Positions 35,401 to 43,906 of a stretch of DNA of 64,000 nt are shown one piece after another (positions within the stretch are counted from its first letter, which is position 1; each line of letters begins with the position of its first letter). Below the pieces are notes generated by a model that was not told where the DNA came from, did not search any database, and saw only the letters and a list, made by a program, of their open reading frames with translations. Both the position numbers and the translations under genes were made by a program. The stretch covers positions 930,001 to 994,000 of the forward strand of contig NZ_CP085154.1 in the NCBI RefSeq assembly GCF_022788695.1, given 5' to 3'. This DNA comes from Pseudosulfitobacter sp. DSM 107133. GTDB taxonomy: Bacteria > Pseudomonadota > Alphaproteobacteria > Rhodobacterales > Rhodobacteraceae.

Positions 35401-35799
35401 GTGTTTCAGCGCATCGCCCGAGCGGTCCACGCCCGGCCCCTTGCCGTACCACATGGAAAACACGCCCTCGACGGTGCAATCGGGGTCCAGCGTCGCCTGT
35501 TGCGCGCCCAGAACTGCGGTGGCGCCCAGATCTTCGTTCACGGCGGGCAGGAATTCGATGGCATTTTCAGCCAGCAGTTTCTTCGACCGCCACATTTCTA
35601 GATCGACCCCGCCCAGCGGTGAGCCACGATAGCCCGAGACGAATCCGGCGGTGTTCATCCCCGCTGCACGGTCGCGGGCGGCCTGATCCAGCATGATGCG
35701 CACCAGCGCCTGCGTGCCGGTCAGGAACACGCGGCCCGTTTGCGCGGTATAGCGGTCGGATAGCTGGTAGGTGTCAAAGGCAGGATCAAGCTTGCTCAT
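32404..35799 (-). CDS. Fused indolepyruvate ferredoxin oxidoreductase (IorA-IorB type)
   Basis: A 1131-residue 2-oxoacid:ferredoxin oxidoreductase in one chain. The N-terminal half has the pyrimidine and thiamine diphosphate domains (FVSGYRGSPLGGVDLEMW; later GIGCHVMASWMDRN and LGEGTWYHSG). A cysteine-rich stretch near residues 640-700 (CEGCGDCSVESNCLSVEP, SSCNKDFSCLNGFCPSF) binds iron-sulfur clusters. The gamma domain follows (GVGGTGVVTVGALITMAAHLEGKG), then a C-terminal DUF6537-like region. It oxidatively decarboxylates aryl or branched 2-oxoacids from amino-acid transamination to acyl-CoA. The ATG at 35799 fits the family; a longer frame covers the promoter. It is divergent from the BKACE gene. 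Confidence 0.92.
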   Translation of the reverse strand: MSKLDPAFDTYQLSDRYTAQTGRVFLTGTQALVRIMLDQAARDRAAGMNTAGFVSGYRGSPLGGVDLEMWRSKKLLAENAIEFLPAVNEDLGATAVLGAQQATLDPDCTVEGVFSMWYGKGPGVDRSGDALKHGNAYGSSPKGGVLVVAGDDHGCVSSSMPHQSDVAFMSWFMPTLNPASVAEYLEFGEYGIALSRFSGTWVGFKAVSETVEAAQSIDLKPARAFNQPDYTAPQGGLHVRPADLPSPAIETRIGAKLDAVEAFVQANPIDRHIYDIKDAKFGIVTTGKGHLDLMEALRLLGVDEAACRRLGIDIYKVGMVWPLARRDALDFVRGKEEVLVIEEKRGIIESQFKEYFYDWPGDKPARMVGKHRAAGDPLIPWTGELSPLLLAPIVAERLDAFFPDENLPAKAAALTETPPPVLSRPGATRTPYFCSGCPHNTSTKVPEGSTAASGIGCHVMASWMDRNTVGYAQMGGEGVPWAAASRFNGNKHIFQNLGEGTWYHSGSLAIRQSVAAKSNITYKILYNDAVAMTGGQPVDGPVSVLGIAQTCRAEGVARIALVSDNIEKFTAGEFPHGTTFHDRAEMDGVQRELREVKGTSVLIYEQTCATEKRRRRKRGTAEDPPRFAYINDLVCEGCGDCSVESNCLSVEPKETPFGRKRKINLSSCNKDFSCLNGFCPSFVTVEGATRRKREVSIDLSGPLAALPQPQVPRLDAPYGLLVAGVGGTGVVTVGALITMAAHLEGKGSSVLDFTGFAQKFGTVLGYVRLAPTPADIHQVRIEAGRADAMIACDAVVASSPKASVHLRSGTRVVINRAEMPTGDLVLRRDADLEIDEREAMMRGVVGTDNVLGMDANKLSEDLMGDAVFANIILLGAAWQQGLVPVSEVALKQAMLLNGVAVDKNKQAFDIGRVLAVNPDALGVAEEVEADETLEQLIDRRADFLTDYQDAKYAKRYRDRLARLATDLPPEMVALAARSLFKLMAYKDEYEVARLMTQTGFAAKLAEEFEGDYKVNYHLAPPLLPLGKDARGRPNKRAFGQWMTPMLRGMARFKGLRGTPFDPFGYSHDRKLDRALLRWFDEVMDRVAARHTPDTAAACATLLALPMDVRGYGPVREKAAADVMAQADKVSL

Positions 35800-36026
35800 G
35801 GGGGGCTCCGGTGCTGGCAACAGGTGACCATCATAGCGCAGTATTGCGCGGATTTTCGGTTCAATTTTGGGACTGCGTTTGATTACTTGCACAGAAATTT
35901 TCATATTTTCAGATTTTTTGACTTCAATATTCCCCGGTGTATCAAGAAGCTTGGTGCTGCTGAGCCCATTGCCCCCGAAGGCATGGCTTGGCATAAACGA
36001 CCCTACGTCACAGAAGGGCCGTTCGA

Positions 36027-36857
36027 ATGACCAATCCACTGATTATTTGCTGCGCTATTACCGGATCGTTGCCGACCAAGGCGAACAATCCCGCCGTGCC
36101 GATCAGCATAGCGGAACAGGTGGAAAGCACCCATGAGGCGTTTGAGGCCGGTGCCACCATCTGCCACGCCCATGTGCGCAACGCCGATGAAACACCCTCA
36201 AGCGATCCCGACAAGTTTGCGGCCCTCAAGGAAGGGCTGGAAAAACACTGTCCGGGGCTGATTATCCAGTTTTCCACCGGTGGCCGCTCTGGTGCCGGAC
36301 AGGAACGCGGGGCGAGTTTGTCGTTGCGTCCTGATATGGCATCCCTGTCGGTGGGGTCGAACAATTTCCCCACCCGCGTCTATGAGAATCCACCTGATCT
36401 GGTGGACTGGCTGGCATCCGAGATGGTCACTTACGGGGTCAAGCCCGAGGTCGAGGCCTTTGATCTGTCACATATCCTGCAAGCGGTGAAAATGCACGGC
36501 GACGGGCGCATCAAGGACACGCCATATATCCAGTTTGTGATGGGTGTGAAAAACGCGATGCCTGCGGACAAGCATGTGTTCGACTATTACGTCGAAACCG
36601 TGAACCGTCTGCTGCCCGGCGCGCCGTGGTGTGCAGCGGGGATCGGAGCGCAACAGGCGGTGCTGAACGAATGGTCGATCGCGGCCGGTGGCCACGCGCG
36701 CACCGGATTGGAAGACAACGTGCGGCTGGACCGCGACACGCTGGCCGCGTCGAACGCGGCACTGGTGAAACGCACCGTCGAGATTGCGCAGAAACACAGC
36801 CGCCCCATTGCCACGCCCGCGCAGGCGCGTGCGCTTTTGGGCCTACGTTCTGCTTGA
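36027..36857 (+). CDS. Beta-keto acid cleavage enzyme (BKACE, DUF849)
   Basis: A 276-residue TIM-barrel enzyme. Zinc histidines lie in ICHAHVRN, the substrate loop is QFSTGGRSG, and the catalytic and acetyl-CoA loop is GGHARTGLEDNVRLDRDTLA. BKACE enzymes condense a beta-keto acid with acetyl-CoA to give acetoacetate and a CoA ester; the prototype is 3-keto-5-aminohexanoate cleavage enzyme (Kce) of lysine fermentation, but many substrates exist. The gene is divergent from the 2-oxoacid oxidoreductase and is followed by frmA. No lysine-fermentation genes are near, so another substrate is likely. Confidence 0.88.
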   Translation: MTNPLIICCAITGSLPTKANNPAVPISIAEQVESTHEAFEAGATICHAHVRNADETPSSDPDKFAALKEGLEKHCPGLIIQFSTGGRSGAGQERGASLSLRPDMASLSVGSNNFPTRVYENPPDLVDWLASEMVTYGVKPEVEAFDLSHILQAVKMHGDGRIKDTPYIQFVMGVKNAMPADKHVFDYYVETVNRLLPGAPWCAAGIGAQQAVLNEWSIAAGGHARTGLEDNVRLDRDTLAASNAALVKRTVEIAQKHSRPIATPAQARALLGLRSA

Positions 36858-36939
36858 CTAATACCACCCGCGTCGCGTTCATGCGCGCGATGGAATGTGA
36901 AAACCAACCCGAATGTGAAAACCGAAGGAATATAGAAAG

Positions 36940-38055
<1,116 letters not shown>

Positions 38056-38060
38056 TCTGA

Positions 38061-38088
38061 TTTTACCCGCACAGTCATGCGGGTAAAA
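38061..38088 (+). terminator. Terminator 1 after frmA
   Basis: TTTTACCCGC (38061-38070) pairs perfectly with GCGGGTAAAA (38079-38088), loop ACAGTCAT, six bases after the frmA stop. Flanking A and T runs allow function in both directions. Confidence 0.8.
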
Positions 38089-38100
38089 AACCAAGTTAAA

Positions 38101-38133
38101 ACAGGCCGCTGTCTTATAAGGGCAGCGGCCTGT
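38101..38133 (+). terminator. Terminator 2 after frmA
   Basis: An 11-bp perfect stem ACAGGCCGCTG/CAGCGGCCTGT with an 11-nt loop, followed by ACCGTTT. It backs up the first hairpin. Confidence 0.65.
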
Positions 38134-38263
38134 ACCGTTTCGGGGCAGATCGATCGCAAGGCCGCATCTGGCAATTTTGATTTGGCAGCCTTAAGTATTC
38201 TGCTAATCTAAACCGAACAGTACAGTTCTGCGCGGACTGTGGCAGGATCAGGGAAACCAGGAC

Positions 38264-38725
38264 ATGAAACTGACAGTTGACGGAACCCCCCACTCGGTCG
38301 ATGTCGAAGAGGACATGCCCCTGCTGTGGGTGCTGCGCGACGAGCTGGGCTATAAAGGCGTGAAATACGGCTGCGGAGTCGCACAATGCGGGGCCTGCAC
38401 GGTGCATCTGGACGGGGTCGCGGTGCGGTCTTGTCAGACTTGGGCCGGTGACGCCGAGGGGGCCGAGATCACCACCATCGAAGGTCTGGGCACGCCCGAC
38501 GCCCTGCACGCGGTGCAGGAGGCATGGATCGCCCATCAGGTCGCGCAATGCGGCTATTGCCAGTCGGGCCAGATGATGCAGGCCGCGTCCTTGCTGGCCG
38601 AAACACCCGCGCCGACGGATGACCAGATTGACACGGCCATGTCGGGCAACCTGTGCCGCTGCGGCACCTATCCCCGCATCCGTGCCGCGGTGAAAACCGC
38701 CGCCGCCAAGCTGAGCGAGGTTTAA
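38264..38725 (+). CDS. Molybdenum hydroxylase, 2Fe-2S small subunit (isoquinoline 1-oxidoreductase type)
   Basis: A 153-residue protein with two iron-sulfur domains. The plant-ferredoxin-type cluster is bound by [14 protein letters not shown] plus SCQTW, and the second cluster by CGYCQSGQM and [10 protein letters not shown]. It is the electron-transfer subunit of a xanthine-oxidase-family enzyme; the catalytic subunit gene begins 4 bp after its stop. Such two-subunit forms (like IorAB or aldehyde dehydrogenases of acetic acid bacteria) pass electrons to cytochromes. The family is clear; the substrate is not. Confidence 0.92.
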   Translation: MKLTVDGTPHSVDVEEDMPLLWVLRDELGYKGVKYGCGVAQCGACTVHLDGVAVRSCQTWAGDAEGAEITTIEGLGTPDALHAVQEAWIAHQVAQCGYCQSGQMMQAASLLAETPAPTDDQIDTAMSGNLCRCGTYPRIRAAVKTAAAKLSEV

Positions 38726-38729
38726 GGCC

Positions 38730-40973
38730 ATGGGACGCGCAGGAACAATCGCCCGCCGGACGTTCATGGTGGGATCGGTCGCCGTGATGAGCGGTGTGGC
38801 CTTCGGCTATTACATGTATCGCAAACCAGCCGCGAACCCGCTGCTGGACGACCTGAAAGAGGGCGCGGCGGCGCTGACGCCCTATGTGCTGATCAACGCG
38901 GATGGCATCACCCTGATCACCCCGCGCGCCGACAGCGGGCAGGGGGCCTATTCGGTGCAGGCGATGATGATCGCCGAGGAACTGGATGTGGGCATGGATC
39001 AGGTCAGTGTCAGCCCCGGCGTGCCCAGTCCGGCCTATTACAACACGGCACTGGCCGCCGAAAGCGCACCGTTCCGGCCCACAGACCGCTCGACCATGGC
39101 CAACACCACGCGTGGCGTCATGGATGCCGTGATGAAGTTCATGGGGATGCAGATGACCGGCGGGTCGACCACCGTGCCCGACGGCTATGAAAAGCTGCGC
39201 ATGGCGGGGGCCGTTGCGCGTGAGACGCTGAAACTGGCCGCAGGCAAACGCACCGGTCAGGACCCCAAGCAGATGACGACCGAGCGCGCGCATGTGATCC
39301 TGCCCGACGGCACCCGCATCGCCTATACCGATCTGGCGGTCGAGGCGGCACAGATCGAACCGGCGGACCATCTGGCGCTGCGGCACCATTCGAAATGGCG
39401 CATCATGGGAACGCCCCAGCAGCGTCTGGACATCGTGGCGAAATCCACCGGCACGCTGCGCTATAGCATCGACTTTGAACCCGAGGGCGTGGTGCATGCC
39501 ACCGTGCGCACCAATCCGCATAAGGGCGGGGTGATGAACGGCTATGACGCGACCAACGCCAAGGCGATGCGCGGCGTAAAGCAGGTGCTGCCGATCACTG
39601 GCGGCGTGGCCGTGGTGGCGGATAACACATGGCGCGCCTTTGCGGCGGCCGAGGCCATCGACATCGACTGGGGCGCGGCCCCCTATCCCGCCGAGATGGA
39701 CGGCCACTGGCAGGCGCTGGCGGACAGTTTCAACGACGACCAACTGGACAGCCGCAAGCGCGACGATGGTGACGTGGACGCGGCGTTTGAGGGCACGACC
39801 GAGGTGGTCGAGGCGGAATATCGCGCGCCCTATCTGGCGCACGCTCCGCTGGAGCCCAGCAACGCCACCGTTCTGGTGGGCGACGACCGTGTCGATGTGT
39901 GGTCAGGCACGCAGGTGCCGCGTTTTGTTCAGGCCAATATCGCCAGGCTGACCGGCATCAACGTCGACAATATCCATGTGCATGTGCAGATGATGGGCGG
40001 CAGCTTTGGTCAACGGCTGGAGGATGACGTGGAGCGTCAGGCGACCGAGATCGCCATGCAGATGAAGGGCACGCCGGTCAAGCTGACATACCGGCGCGAA
40101 GAGGACATGACCCACGACCACCCCCGCCAGATCGCCATGGCGCGCGGGCGCGGTGTGGTCAGGGACGGCAAGGTGCACGGCTTTGATCTGGGCATTGCCA
40201 TGCCCTCGGTGATGTCCAGCCAGATGGGCCGTCAGGGCTGGACCGTGCCGGGACCGGACCTGCAAATCGTGGCGGGGGCGTGGGAGCAACCGCTGAGCAT
40301 ACCCAACTACCGCGTATCGGGCTACCGCGCGCCGGAACTGGCACCGATCAGCTCTTGGCGGTCGGTGGGGGCGTCGACCAACGGGTTTTTCCACGATGTG
40401 TTTCTGGACGAGCTGATCCACGCCGCAGGCGCCGACCCGATGGAGGAACGGCTGCGCCTGATGTGGCACAAACCGTCGCGTCAGGTGCTGGAGGCCGTGG
40501 CCGAGATGTCGGATTGGGCCACCAAACCCGGCGCGGGGCGTGGGCGCGGGGTGGCGTTTTGCACCTCTTTCGGTGTGCCGGTGGCCGAGGTGATCGACGT
40601 GACCGCAACGCCCGAGGGCATCCGCATCGACAACGTCTGGGTCGCCGCCGAAGTGGGACGGGTGATTGATCCGGTAAACTTTGAAAACCTTGTTCAGGGC
40701 GGCGTGATCTTTGCGCTGGGCCACGCGATCAACTGCGAAATCACCTATGCCGATGGCATGGCCGAGCAGGACAATTTCTATGCCTTTGAAGGGCTGCGGA
40801 TGCGTCAGGCGCCGGTGATCGAGGTGCGCGGGCTGGAGAACGACATTCATGTGCGCGGCATGGGTGAACCGATGGTCCCACCGGCCGCCGCCGCGCTGTC
40901 GAATGCCATCTTTGCCGCCACGGGGCAGCGCATTCGGGAAATGCCGATGAACCGACATATTGATTTCGTGTAG
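38730..40973 (+). CDS. Molybdenum hydroxylase, molybdopterin-binding large subunit
   Basis: A 747-residue catalytic subunit. Residues 8-30 (ARRTFMVGSVAVMSGVAFGYYM) resemble a twin-arginine signal or anchor, implying periplasmic, membrane-attached activity. Cofactor-binding segments include MGGSFGQRLEDDVERQA and, near the C-terminus, the catalytic glutamate in VRGMGEPMVPPAAAALSNAI. Members hydroxylate N-heterocycles or oxidise aldehydes with water as oxygen donor. No FAD subunit, cytochrome c subunit or XdhC-type chaperone gene is adjacent, so electron acceptor and maturation factors must be encoded elsewhere. Confidence 0.9.
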   Translation: MGRAGTIARRTFMVGSVAVMSGVAFGYYMYRKPAANPLLDDLKEGAAALTPYVLINADGITLITPRADSGQGAYSVQAMMIAEELDVGMDQVSVSPGVPSPAYYNTALAAESAPFRPTDRSTMANTTRGVMDAVMKFMGMQMTGGSTTVPDGYEKLRMAGAVARETLKLAAGKRTGQDPKQMTTERAHVILPDGTRIAYTDLAVEAAQIEPADHLALRHHSKWRIMGTPQQRLDIVAKSTGTLRYSIDFEPEGVVHATVRTNPHKGGVMNGYDATNAKAMRGVKQVLPITGGVAVVADNTWRAFAAAEAIDIDWGAAPYPAEMDGHWQALADSFNDDQLDSRKRDDGDVDAAFEGTTEVVEAEYRAPYLAHAPLEPSNATVLVGDDRVDVWSGTQVPRFVQANIARLTGINVDNIHVHVQMMGGSFGQRLEDDVERQATEIAMQMKGTPVKLTYRREEDMTHDHPRQIAMARGRGVVRDGKVHGFDLGIAMPSVMSSQMGRQGWTVPGPDLQIVAGAWEQPLSIPNYRVSGYRAPELAPISSWRSVGASTNGFFHDVFLDELIHAAGADPMEERLRLMWHKPSRQVLEAVAEMSDWATKPGAGRGRGVAFCTSFGVPVAEVIDVTATPEGIRIDNVWVAAEVGRVIDPVNFENLVQGGVIFALGHAINCEITYADGMAEQDNFYAFEGLRMRQAPVIEVRGLENDIHVRGMGEPMVPPAAAALSNAIFAATGQRIREMPMNRHIDFV

Positions 40974-40983
40974 TCGCGACACA

Positions 40984-41001
40984 GGGCAGCGCCCGCCCGT
41001 C
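40984..41001. repeat. Short extragenic repeat, copy 1
   Basis: GGGCAGCGCCCGCCCGTC; its 14-bp part AGCGCCCGCCCGTC recurs exactly at 48557-48570, and GGGCAGCGCC recurs at 48459-48468. All lie just after stop codons or in gene-free DNA. Confidence 0.55.
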
Positions 41002-41080
41002 ACCCCAAAATGTTCTGATTGTACTATGCGCACCTTGGTTTCAGCCCTTGGCGGCTAATGGTGCCCAAAGAAAGATGTGA

Positions 41081-41299
41081 ATGAGACAAGACCTGCGCCG
41101 CAAGGCCATCGAGATTTGCGACCGCAAGATCGCCCAAAAGGGCGCAGGCGTCGGCCTGTCGTTCTATGCGTTCTTTGCCAACAAGAACGACGATCCAGAG
41201 CTGCTGATGGAGGCCGCCACATGGTGGATCGAGATGCACCAGCTGGATCATTTTGAAAAGGCGGTCAAAATACGCGAGATGCTGCACGCAGGACGCTAA
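41081..41299 (+). CDS. DUF6500 family small protein
   Basis: A 72-residue soluble protein: MRQDLRRKAIEICDRKIAQ, then GAGVGLSFYAFFANKNDDPELLMEAATWW, ending in a helix. The sequence matches the small conserved family known as DUF6500, whose role is unknown. It has a weak AAAGAAAG ribosome site 6-7 bp upstream and stands alone between the molybdenum hydroxylase operon and the SnoaL gene. Confidence 0.7.
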   Translation: MRQDLRRKAIEICDRKIAQKGAGVGLSFYAFFANKNDDPELLMEAATWWIEMHQLDHFEKAVKIREMLHAGR

Positions 41300-41324
41300 C
41301 TGCCCCGCGCGCAGGGGGCTGAAC

Positions 41325-41732
41325 CTAGACGCTGACGATATCCGTGACCGTTTCGCGGAAATAATCCACCTTGCCATGCGCCTCGTGCGAGATGATCTGG
41401 GTCACGCTTGTCACATCACACTGGCGCACCCCGTAATAGAAACGCTGGTGAAACCGCGTCAGGTGCCAGCCCTCGCCAAGGGCAAAGGTGTCGAGGCCAA
41501 GCGCGGTGGTGCCCTTGGGAAACACCTCTTGACCCAAGCGTCCAAGCACCTGGATCAATCCGTCCAGGGAGCCGGCAACCTGCCAGCTGGTGTCGGCTTC
41601 GTCCCTGAAGTGGTCAATGCGAAAATCAATGTCGTCGGCCACATGGCCCAGCATCGACGCATCCCCTTGGGTGAACTTGTGCAAAAGCTGTCCAATGGCG
41701 GTGTCGGTCGCAGGGGTAAGCAAAGCGGTCAT
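41325..41732 (-). CDS. SnoaL-like (NTF2-fold) protein
   Basis: A 135-residue protein with the NTF2/SnoaL pattern: an N-terminal helix pair (IGQLLHKFTQGDASMLGHVADDIDFRIDHF), a central GSLDGLIQVLGRLG segment and C-terminal strands (RFYYGVRQCDVTSVTQIISHEAHGKVDYFRE). The ATG at 41732 follows AAAGGATG. Such folds serve as isomerases, cyclases or small-ligand binders. It is divergent from a LysR gene and probably under its control. Confidence 0.72.
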   Translation of the reverse strand: MTALLTPATDTAIGQLLHKFTQGDASMLGHVADDIDFRIDHFRDEADTSWQVAGSLDGLIQVLGRLGQEVFPKGTTALGLDTFALGEGWHLTRFHQRFYYGVRQCDVTSVTQIISHEAHGKVDYFRETVTDIVSV

Positions 41733-41805
41733 ATCTACATCCTTTTGTTTGCGGTGGACGAGAGATGGCACAGGGGATATCTATCAGCAATTGCGATACA
41801 ATCTA

Positions 41806-41820
41806 TTCCATACATAGGAA
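41806..41820. promoter_or_regulatory. LysR-type site TTCC-N7-GGAA
   Basis: TTCC (41806-41809) and GGAA (41817-41820) flank ATACATA in the 94-bp gap between the SnoaL and LysR genes, 6 bp from the LysR start. It contains the T-N11-A arrangement expected for LysR proteins. Confidence 0.45.
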
Positions 41821-41826
41821 AAAGCT

Positions 41827-42648
41827 ATGCTAGAGCTGACCCCCTTGCGATATTTCCTCAGCGCCTATGAAACCGGCACGTTCAGTCAGGCCGCGCGGGT
41901 CAATGATGTCAGCCAGCCCACCGTGTCCGCGGCCATTCAAAAGCTGGAAACCCATTTTGGAGCGCCTCTGTTCCAGCGCGCCAAGGCCGGTCTGACCCCC
42001 ACACCCCTGGGCGATCAGCTGTATCGCGATGCGGCGGCCAGCGTTGCGCAGTTATCTGCGCTAGAGGGCCGTATCCGGCAACGCCCGCGGCACAGTGTAC
42101 GGGTGTATTGCTTTCCCGATGTGCTGCTGGGGTCATTTGCGCCGATCATGCAAAGTGTCGCCCGCAAGTCAGCCGATCTGGAGTTTGCGTTTACTGCGAG
42201 CCCCGACGACAGTGATCTTTCTTATACCGCGCAAACCTGTGTGCCCAAGGGGCACGGCTTTGTCCCGATCCTGACGGAAACCTATGGTGTGGCGATGGGG
42301 CGGTCGCATCCGCTGGCGGCGCGGGACGTTCTTGGGATTGAGGATCTGATGGATCATCCCGTCATCCACCGCCCCTATTGCCCGAATGCAGACCGGTTTG
42401 ACCTGTTTGCTCCCGACCACCCGCTGCCGAGCGCGCAGGCGGTGCATGACCAGCAGGTGCTGGATCTGGTGGCGGCAGGGCTCGGGATTGCCTTTGTTCC
42501 GATGTCCCATGGCACGGCCCATTCCGGCGTCGTGGTGCGACAGGTGCAGGGGCAGGAGATCGGGCAGCGGACCATCGGAATATCGCATCGCAAGACCGTG
42601 TTTGCGGCCGATCTGGCGGCACAGCTCGCTGGTACGGTGACGCGATAG
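41827..42648 (+). CDS. LysR family transcriptional regulator, short effector domain
   Basis: A 273-residue LysR protein, shorter than the usual 290-310. The HTH region is intact (LRYFLSAYETGTFSQAARVNDVSQPTVSAAIQKLETHFGAPLFQRAKAG). The effector domain is compact: the segment SPDDSDLSYTAQTCVPKGHGF replaces part of the first subdomain. It ends with the usual VLDLVAAGLGIAFVP. The divergent SnoaL gene is the probable target. An 11-bp terminator follows. Confidence 0.86.
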   Translation: MLELTPLRYFLSAYETGTFSQAARVNDVSQPTVSAAIQKLETHFGAPLFQRAKAGLTPTPLGDQLYRDAAASVAQLSALEGRIRQRPRHSVRVYCFPDVLLGSFAPIMQSVARKSADLEFAFTASPDDSDLSYTAQTCVPKGHGFVPILTETYGVAMGRSHPLAARDVLGIEDLMDHPVIHRPYCPNADRFDLFAPDHPLPSAQAVHDQQVLDLVAAGLGIAFVPMSHGTAHSGVVVRQVQGQEIGQRTIGISHRKTVFAADLAAQLAGTVTR

Positions 42649-42654
42649 CAAAGC

Positions 42655-42684
42655 GTCACCACCCCAACGCTTCGGGGTGGTGAC
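42655..42684. terminator. Bidirectional terminator between LysR and carbonic anhydrase genes
   Basis: GTCACCACCCC (42655-42665) and GGGGTGGTGAC (42674-42684) form a perfect 11-bp stem with an 8-nt loop between convergent genes. Confidence 0.78.
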
Positions 42685-42697
42685 TGCGATATTGCGG

Positions 42698-43570
42698 TTA
42701 CTTGTCGATCTGCGACAGCAGGTCGGGGTTCACCACCAGGTTGCGAACACCGTGGGCGTGGTCTTCTTCAAACTCGTTGTGTTGCAGCCACTTGTCGACA
42801 GTGTTGATGTCGACGCGGGCAACCTTGGGGTGGACGCTCCAGGTAACCTCGAAAGGCGAGCCTTTTTCGTTATAGCCGGGGCCGGTTGTCGATCCGTCAT
42901 AGACGACCGGCGTGCCGGTGTCAGTGGGGATGTTCGGTGCCTGATAAAGACCGTTCACAACCTCGACGTCGGCCAGTTTGGTGAAATCCAGCGCATTCGG
43001 GTCGTTCACCAGAACAAAAACCTGTGCCTCGACACGCAGTTGCGGGTTGTTGATTGCATCAGACAGGCAGGTGCCAAGGGTCGGTCCGGGCTTGGCCTGT
43101 GCGGTGGAATAAACAAAGTGCGCTTCGATGGTGTCGCCGGGTTTCAGGTCGCCGTGCTCGGTCTTGCCGATGGGGTGGTCGACGGGTTTCAATTCGGCGT
43201 CGGTCAGCTTGCCGTCGTATTGAAAGCCGGTGTCGTATCCGTGGCCATCACCATTGCCCGCGTATTTGGTGAACTCGCCACCGCGGTGCTCGGCGTTTTC
43301 GTGAAAGTGAATGTCGCACAGGTTCATCTGGGTGTAGGCCGGCGCCGTGGAAAAGGCGCGGTGGTTGTTGCCGTTGGGATCGTCAATGTCGCGTGGCGAC
43401 TGCGGGCCAAATCCTGCGTCCTTTGTGCTCTCTGCCAGTGCCGCGCGCTGTTTGGCGATCACCGCGCCAGAAACCGGTTCGTGCTGCATGGTCGCAGCCA
43501 TGGCAATACTGTTCAAAGCCAGCAGCGATGCAGATGCAACGGCCAACACCGAGATAGATTTTTTCGTCAT
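42698..43570 (-). CDS. Delta-class carbonic anhydrase, periplasmic
   Basis: A 290-residue exported protein. Residues 1-25 are a Sec signal peptide ending in NSIAMA. The mature protein matches the CA_like/delta carbonic anhydrase family first known from diatoms: NLCDIHFHENAEHRGGEF (zinc histidines), DTIEAHFVYSTAQ (third histidine), TCLSDAINNPQLRVEAQVFVLVND and a conserved cysteine pair. It would interconvert CO2 and bicarbonate in the periplasm. The ATG at 43570 follows GGGAAAG. It is a single gene; the upstream region contains a repeated ATTGATAAC motif. Confidence 0.8.
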   Translation of the reverse strand: MTKKSISVLAVASASLLALNSIAMAATMQHEPVSGAVIAKQRAALAESTKDAGFGPQSPRDIDDPNGNNHRAFSTAPAYTQMNLCDIHFHENAEHRGGEFTKYAGNGDGHGYDTGFQYDGKLTDAELKPVDHPIGKTEHGDLKPGDTIEAHFVYSTAQAKPGPTLGTCLSDAINNPQLRVEAQVFVLVNDPNALDFTKLADVEVVNGLYQAPNIPTDTGTPVVYDGSTTGPGYNEKGSPFEVTWSVHPKVARVDINTVDKWLQHNEFEEDHAHGVRNLVVNPDLLSQIDK

Positions 43571-43906
43571 TGTGTCTTTCCCAAACTTGGTATGCTGATG
43601 CATTGATAACGTTAGGTTTTCTGGAGGTATGGCCCCGAAACCAATGCATCTGGCACAAAACAGCGCCTTGTTTTGGGAAATGTAAAATCACGGTGGTGTG
43701 TGCGGGGCAATTCCACTTATGCCATTGAAAGAAATTGATAACTTAGGAAATTTCGAGGATGGGTAATAATATTACGTGATAATTTCGTGAACACGACTCG
43801 TACCGATTGCGTTACGAGGAAACCCGAAGGGGGCTCGGGCCGGCACTGCCTCCGGCTTTGTGCATTGCCGCTTGACGCCCGTCTGTGGGCGCGCCCCTAT
43901 GGGCGG
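43571..43906. other. AT-rich gene-free divergent region with ATTGATAAC repeat
   Basis: No gene is visible in 336 bp between the carbonic anhydrase and the PLP-enzyme gene. ATTGATAAC followed by TTAGG occurs at 43602-43616 (with one extra G) and at 43734-43747, both in the same orientation, which suggests a shared regulator or promoter element. The last 100 bp before the PLP gene are GC-rich and could be translated if an earlier start were used, but lack homology. Confidence 0.45.
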
